A DNA stretch of 34,449 nt. Source: Candidatus Saccharimonadota bacterium (GTDB taxonomy: Bacteria > Patescibacteriota > Saccharimonadia > Saccharimonadales > Saccharimonadaceae). Below are positions 30,351-34,449 of the stretch, piece by piece; within the stretch, counting starts at the first letter, position 1, and every line of letters starts with the position of its first letter. The stretch covers positions 1 through 34,449 of the forward strand of contig UNSN01000005.1 of NCBI GenBank assembly GCA_900555675.1. Direction: 5' to 3'. The position numbers and the translations under genes are program-made. The notes under the pieces were generated by a model that was not told the origin of the DNA, searched no databases, and worked only from the letters and a program-made list of their open reading frames with translations.

Positions 30351-32864
30351 ATGGAGTGGTTAATTTCACGTAAGCAACCTCTTAGTGTGGCGTTGCGATG
30401 GTTTGTATTGCTGATAGCGGGAATGCTAGTAGGCATTTTTCTTAATACTCTAACACACTCGACTTCTGTTTATGCTGTAGACGCAGAATGGAGCGGTCAT
30501 AATTTAACTTACAACAAAGAAAAATATACAAAGGTAAGTGATGATAAAAAGATCAAACAATTTAATCTACCTGATAATTCGCTTGTTTATGTTAATGAAG
30601 ATAAGAATAAAAAAGAAACTAAAGTCATTTACTTCCCATCAAGCGAAATATCTTCACTAAGTTCCGCAACTTACGCAGTTTACTCATTTACGCCACCGAA
30701 CACCTACGAGCAAACCAGTAACTCAACTATTTCAATTGAATCTCCCTCAGAAAATTCAACAGGTACTTCTTGTGATGTGCAGGGGATAGGGTGGATTATC
30801 TGTCCAGTTTCCAACTGGTTGGCTGATGGCATAGATTATATGTACAGCGCACTTCAGGAGTTCTTAAAAACCAAGCCATTAGAAACAACCAACCAAAATA
30901 GTGGAATTTATCTGGCGTGGGTCATTATGCGCAACATTAGCAACGTGGCGTTTATCGTGGCGTTTTTGGTGATCATCTACTCACAATTGACCTCTGTAGG
31001 AATTAGCAATTACGGCGTTAAAAAAATGCTCCCTAGGTTAATAATTGCGGCGGTGTTGGTTAACTTATCATTCACGTTTTGTGCTGTATTGCTGGATTTA
31101 TCAAACGTAACTGGCTACGCCTTCCAGGACGCTTTCATGGGGATTAAAAATACCATATCCACTGTAGGAGAAAATACGGGCGTAGGTTGGACATGGTCGG
31201 AAGTTATTATGATGATATTGTCCAACGGGGCTTTAGCTGGCGGGGTAGTCGCAACAGTAGCCATGGGCGCAGAATTGCTACCGTTGGCGCTATCAGCATT
31301 AGTGGGAATAGGTCTAGTACTTCTCTTAGTGCTTCTAATTATGGCAGCACGTCAAGCTTTAATTGTAATCTTAATTATCATTTCACCTTTAGCCTTCGTT
31401 TGTTATTTACTTCCTGGCACAGAAAAATGGTTTAAGAAATGGCGAGACTTATTCTTCACGATGTTAGTATTCTTCCCGGCATTCGCTGTAATATTCGGTG
31501 GGGCGCAATTGGCAGGAATAATAATTATCCAAAACGCTACAGGAGCAAATGGTGGAATAATGCAAATCTTAGGAATGGTAGTTCAAGTTATACCATTAGC
31601 CTTAACACCTATAATCCTGAAACTTAGCGGCGGAATATTGGGTAAATTCGCTGGGTTTGTTAATGACAAAAACAAGGGCTTATACGACAGGACTAAGAAC
31701 TATTCTAAAGATCGCCGCGAAACTATTAAAAACAAGAAACTGGCTAATGCCAATATGGCGCGATTCAACCCAAATCGTTTACGCCGTTGGGCAGATCATA
31801 AAGGTAGAGCACTCAAAAAAGATCTGGAAACTTCACAGAAAAATGCCGAGAATTCATTTAGAAATACAGCCCGGTATAAGAAGTTAGACTTAGAGGCCAG
31901 GCAGGCTTCCAGGCGTGCAGATCTGTTGTCCGCACAAGATGACAATCGCTACACCGAAGCTACGCTGGGTCACGCACCAACTGATACGTATGGAAAGTAC
32001 GATCGTGCTCTACGAGCTAAGTTCACTAAATACTCAAATTGGCGAGACGCGCAACAAGCTCAATTTATGTCAGACATTAAAGACTTAGAAACCGAAATTG
32101 CAGTGTCTGGACTAATTAAGAATAACGCTCAACGCCAGCAGCATAGTGAATTTGCAGAGCAATTGATAAACAGCAAGGAACTTCAAGAGAAGGCTGGCGG
32201 TCACGTATTCAAGGATAAGAACGGTAAATTAATCGGAGCAGACGCGGCACTGGCGTCAGCTATAGCAACCAGCCGTAGCGAATATGCCAAGTCAGTCGAT
32301 GAGGCTCGTCAAATCATAGAACACTACGGACTAAGCTCGGAGCAAAGACAAGATTTAGCTTTAGGTAGAAAAACCATACCTCTTACTGGCGGAGTAATAT
32401 TGGGTGGAGACAGTATATTTGTACGTGAAGCCTCAATCAAAGAACAGGTTAAATATGGCACTGCGGCAGAAGTAGCTGAACTTCTTAGCGAATTACCACT
32501 TGAATTCCGCTCTGTCTTAGCTTCATCGTTAGCGGAATCTGGCATAAAGAACAGAGCATCCTTCATGGGTGGTAAGCTTATCGATGATGTGGGTAAGGGA
32601 GAGATTAGAAATAGAGGTGACCTCATGAACTACTTCGCTGAATGGCTACAAGGTGGTAAATATAAACCTGAGACCTTAGCGTCTACGGATGCTGATGCCG
32701 TTAAGTTGTTGATAGAAGCTGTAAATACTACATCTGTTATTACTAATAAGAAACGTCAAGATATCAAGGATGTTATCAATACAATTCTTACCGACAGGAG
32801 GTTATCTGCAAACGTAACAGATGCCGCCAAAGAGCAATTTGAGATTTTCCGAAACATACTATAA
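30351..32864 (+). CDS. VirB6/TrbL-like T4SS membrane protein, second copy
   Basis: 837 aa. Signal or first helix at about 17-45 (WFVLLIAGMLVGIFLNTLTH), a shorter extracytoplasmic domain than in the first copy (about 45-140), then CDVQGIGWIICPVSNWLADGIDYMY and a membrane domain (about 185-430) including LTSVGISNYGVKKMLPRLIIAAVLVNLSFTFC, nearly the same block as in the first copy. The C-terminal 400 residues are cytoplasmic, highly charged and probably coiled. It should form the inner-membrane channel with PrgI and VirB4, encoded just downstream. It follows its own near-leaderless promoter. Confidence 0.83.
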   Translation: MEWLISRKQPLSVALRWFVLLIAGMLVGIFLNTLTHSTSVYAVDAEWSGHNLTYNKEKYTKVSDDKKIKQFNLPDNSLVYVNEDKNKKETKVIYFPSSEISSLSSATYAVYSFTPPNTYEQTSNSTISIESPSENSTGTSCDVQGIGWIICPVSNWLADGIDYMYSALQEFLKTKPLETTNQNSGIYLAWVIMRNISNVAFIVAFLVIIYSQLTSVGISNYGVKKMLPRLIIAAVLVNLSFTFCAVLLDLSNVTGYAFQDAFMGIKNTISTVGENTGVGWTWSEVIMMILSNGALAGGVVATVAMGAELLPLALSALVGIGLVLLLVLLIMAARQALIVILIIISPLAFVCYLLPGTEKWFKKWRDLFFTMLVFFPAFAVIFGGAQLAGIIIIQNATGANGGIMQILGMVVQVIPLALTPIILKLSGGILGKFAGFVNDKNKGLYDRTKNYSKDRRETIKNKKLANANMARFNPNRLRRWADHKGRALKKDLETSQKNAENSFRNTARYKKLDLEARQASRRADLLSAQDDNRYTEATLGHAPTDTYGKYDRALRAKFTKYSNWRDAQQAQFMSDIKDLETEIAVSGLIKNNAQRQQHSEFAEQLINSKELQEKAGGHVFKDKNGKLIGADAALASAIATSRSEYAKSVDEARQIIEHYGLSSEQRQDLALGRKTIPLTGGVILGGDSIFVREASIKEQVKYGTAAEVAELLSELPLEFRSVLASSLAESGIKNRASFMGGKLIDDVGKGEIRNRGDLMNYFAEWLQGGKYKPETLASTDADAVKLLIEAVNTTSVITNKKRQDIKDVINTILTDRRLSANVTDAAKEQFEIFRNIL

Positions 32865-32879
32865 TAGCTGTGATTTTGA

Positions 32880-32885
32880 TATAAT
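32880..32885 (+). promoter_or_regulatory. -10 box of the prgI-like gene (near-leaderless)
   Basis: TGATATAAT with TATAAT at 32880-32885; predicted start 32892, three bases before ATG 32895. Confidence 0.6.
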
Positions 32886-32894
32886 ATAAGCAGT

Positions 32895-33806
32895 ATGTCG
32901 GTGTATAAAGTCCCTCAAGATGTCGAGGCGGAGGACAAACTGCTCGGGCCGTTTAGCTTCCGACAGTTTGTGTTCTTAATTATAGCTGTTATCGGAATCG
33001 CTATTGCGTACGGTTTAAGTACAATTTTACTACCTTTGGCAATAATTCCTGTACCGATAATTTTATTCTTTGGAGCACTGGCTTTACCTCTTAAAAAAGA
33101 TCAGCCAATGGAAGTTTATTTGGCAGCAGTCATTTCTTTTATGCTAAAACCAAAAAAACGTCTATGGCAGCCTGATGGAATTGAAAGATTAGTCGAAGTT
33201 ATCGCGCCAAAAGTCGAGGAGAAGACTTACGGTAATAATTACGATCAAGCCGAAGTCCAGCGAAGATTATCGTATTTGGCGAATTTGGTAGACAGTCAGG
33301 GTTGGTCAATTCGTGGCGTCAATAATCCAAATAGTTCAATGCGTGCCGATTTATTCAACGAAGGGCAAGCAGCTAACGACATATTGGATGAAAATAGCAC
33401 TACGGCGCAAAATATCAATCACTTAATAAATCAGTCAGATGTTCGTAGGCGACAAGAAGTTATCCAAAAGATGCAAACAGGGCAATCTGTTACGCCGCCT
33501 CCTACGCAACCACCTCAACCATCTCAACCAAATAATCCTACTCCAGCCGCACCACTGCAAATGAATCCGTACCCAACGATGCGTCAATCTGTATTAAATC
33601 CAGTGTCCGGACGACCTGCCGCGAACACCCCAGCTCAAACTCAACCGACAACCACGCCGCAAACTAGCGTAAACGAGGTGTCACCTGCTATAATAGAACT
33701 GGCAAATAACCGCGACCTCTCGATTGAAACGATTGCGCGTGAGGCAAATCGAATTCAGCAAGAAAATAAATTATCAGATGAGGAAGTGGTGATTTCACTA
33801 CGTTAG
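32895..33806 (+). CDS. PrgI-family (VirB3-like) T4SS protein with long C-terminal tail
   Basis: 303 aa. The first 95 residues are a PrgI domain: YKVPQDVEAEDKLLGPFSFRQF, two close membrane helices (FVFLIIAVIGIAIAYGLS and LPLAIIPVPIILFFGALAL), then PMEVYLAAVISFMLKPKKRLWQPDG. PrgI proteins take the place of VirB3 in Gram-positive T4SS and dock VirB4 at the membrane. A tail of about 200 residues follows, with a Pro/Gln/Thr-rich stretch (about 195-255) and a terminal helix (IELANNRDLSIETIAREANR). The tail is much longer than in plain PrgI. virB4 begins 9 bp downstream. Confidence 0.88.
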   Translation: MSVYKVPQDVEAEDKLLGPFSFRQFVFLIIAVIGIAIAYGLSTILLPLAIIPVPIILFFGALALPLKKDQPMEVYLAAVISFMLKPKKRLWQPDGIERLVEVIAPKVEEKTYGNNYDQAEVQRRLSYLANLVDSQGWSIRGVNNPNSSMRADLFNEGQAANDILDENSTTAQNINHLINQSDVRRRQEVIQKMQTGQSVTPPPTQPPQPSQPNNPTPAAPLQMNPYPTMRQSVLNPVSGRPAANTPAQTQPTTTPQTSVNEVSPAIIELANNRDLSIETIAREANRIQQENKLSDEEVVISLR

Positions 33807-33815
33807 GTGGGGTTT

Positions 33816-34449
33816 ATGCAACCAGAGTTACAAAATCAACAATCTTATCAGCAGGTTCCGCAAACCAATGCGGCTCTTCCTGGTATCTCTCAGCAGACAT
33901 CAGGGGCAATTGGTTCGGGACCAAATCCAACCACACCAGCTCCAGATAAAACCCCTGACAACAAGAAGCAAAAAGGACCAATTAGCACCCAGAATACGCT
34001 GCTTTTCTCTGAGATGCGCGAAAATATGATCATCATGAGTGATGGCAGTTTTCGGGCGGTAGTGGAATGTGAATCGATCAACTTTGACCTGATGAGTTCA
34101 CGCGAAAGAGAGGGAATTGAGTTCAGTTATCAAAACTTCATCAACTCTCTATATTTCCCAATTCAGGTTCTTATCCGTTCACGCCGCGTGGACATTGGCC
34201 CATATCTGGACAGATTGGCTGAAATTCGCCGCAATCAAGACAATATGCTCCTCAACGTCCTAATGGACGATTATATGGATTTCATTGATATTCTGGCACA
34301 AGAGGCAAACATTATGGATAAGAGTTTTTATGTTGTCGTTCCATATTATCCAGCCGGCGAGGAAAACGCCTTCAAGCAACAGACTAAGGGATTATTCAAT
34401 AGCTTCTTCAGTGGAAAAAAAGAGGCAACCGTAACAAAAATTGACCAAG
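33816..34449 (+). CDS. virB4: VirB4/TraC-type T4SS ATPase, N-terminal part (runs off window)
   Basis: 211 codons visible. After a Gln/Pro-rich, probably disordered N terminus (1-55), the VirB4 N-terminal domain begins: ISTQNTLLFSEMRENMIIMS, VVECESINFDLMSSREREGI, YQNFINSLYFPIQVLIRSRR, and SFYVVVPYYPAG. The Walker motifs of the motor domain lie beyond the window. VirB4 powers pilus assembly and substrate export. AGGTGGGG 3 nt before ATG 33816 and the 9-bp gap to the prgI-like gene indicate one operon. Confidence 0.88.
   Translation, partial: MQPELQNQQSYQQVPQTNAALPGISQQTSGAIGSGPNPTTPAPDKTPDNKKQKGPISTQNTLLFSEMRENMIIMSDGSFRAVVECESINFDLMSSREREGIEFSYQNFINSLYFPIQVLIRSRRVDIGPYLDRLAEIRRNQDNMLLNVLMDDYMDFIDILAQEANIMDKSFYVVVPYYPAGEENAFKQQTKGLFNSFFSGKKEATVTKIDQ

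Noticed and set aside
1..34449. CRISPR array or rRNA genes
   Set aside because: No regularly spaced direct repeats and no rRNA sequence were seen on either strand.

Overview
The window looks like a piece of a small, very compact genome of the Candidatus Saccharibacteria (TM7, Patescibacteria/CPR) type. This is inferred from gene content: a GroES-GroEL operon under a CIRCE element, Mur ligases that lack their first domain, a FemAB-type enzyme, tRNA genes that encode CCA, and a reduced type IV secretion system (T4SS) with PrgI, VirB4, VirB6-like and many VirB2-like pilin subunits. UGA is used as a stop, so the code is the standard bacterial one. Genes are packed tightly: many convergent pairs touch or overlap (murF/murE, rlmH/comF, valS/15566). 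I could run no database search, so all family calls come from reading motifs.

Layout. 1-1152 is the end of a KAP-type P-loop NTPase gene (possible defence gene) facing the 3' end of a tRNA-Ser(GGA) gene. 1481-5112 holds a MacB/LolD-type ABC exporter pair, a bifunctional sugar-phosphate isomerase and a lineage-type hypothetical protein. 5174-7176 is groES-groL with CIRCE. 7235-8139 holds a candidate ~50-nt small RNA whose terminator runs into the 3' end of a PD-(D/E)XK nuclease-like gene. 8227-17131 is mainly housekeeping and envelope: murF, murE, tsaD, a FemAB-type gene, valS, a small exported protein and a VanZ-RDD membrane protein. 17186-20692 has four tRNA genes (three Ser, one Arg with the rare GCG anticodon), a first pilin-like gene, small membrane proteins, rlmH, a split comF and hsp20.

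20792-34449 is a T4SS region: six tandem paralogous pilin-like genes on the minus strand, tRNA-Asp, a lipoprotein, two large VirB6-like proteins, a PrgI-family protein and the start of virB4. Pilins, VirB6, PrgI and VirB4 would together form an envelope-spanning secretion or attachment machine.

Between the two virB6-like genes lies the most unusual part of the window. A 2,820-bp segment (27474-30293) is bounded by 26-bp imperfect terminal inverted repeats (23/26 identical, the outer 16 exact) and flanked by the 4-bp repeat AAAC. It carries a structured small RNA, an odd tRNA with a GUC anticodon on an Arg-like body, an IS1595-type transposase, a 39-codon antisense gene, a 57-aa membrane microprotein behind a riboswitch-like structured RNA, and a two-gene Panacea-type (DUF4065) toxin-antitoxin candidate.

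A second theme is initiation. Many first genes in transcription units have a -10 box placed so that the predicted transcription start is 0-6 nt from the start codon, implying leaderless mRNAs. Genes inside operons instead carry good Shine-Dalgarno sequences.
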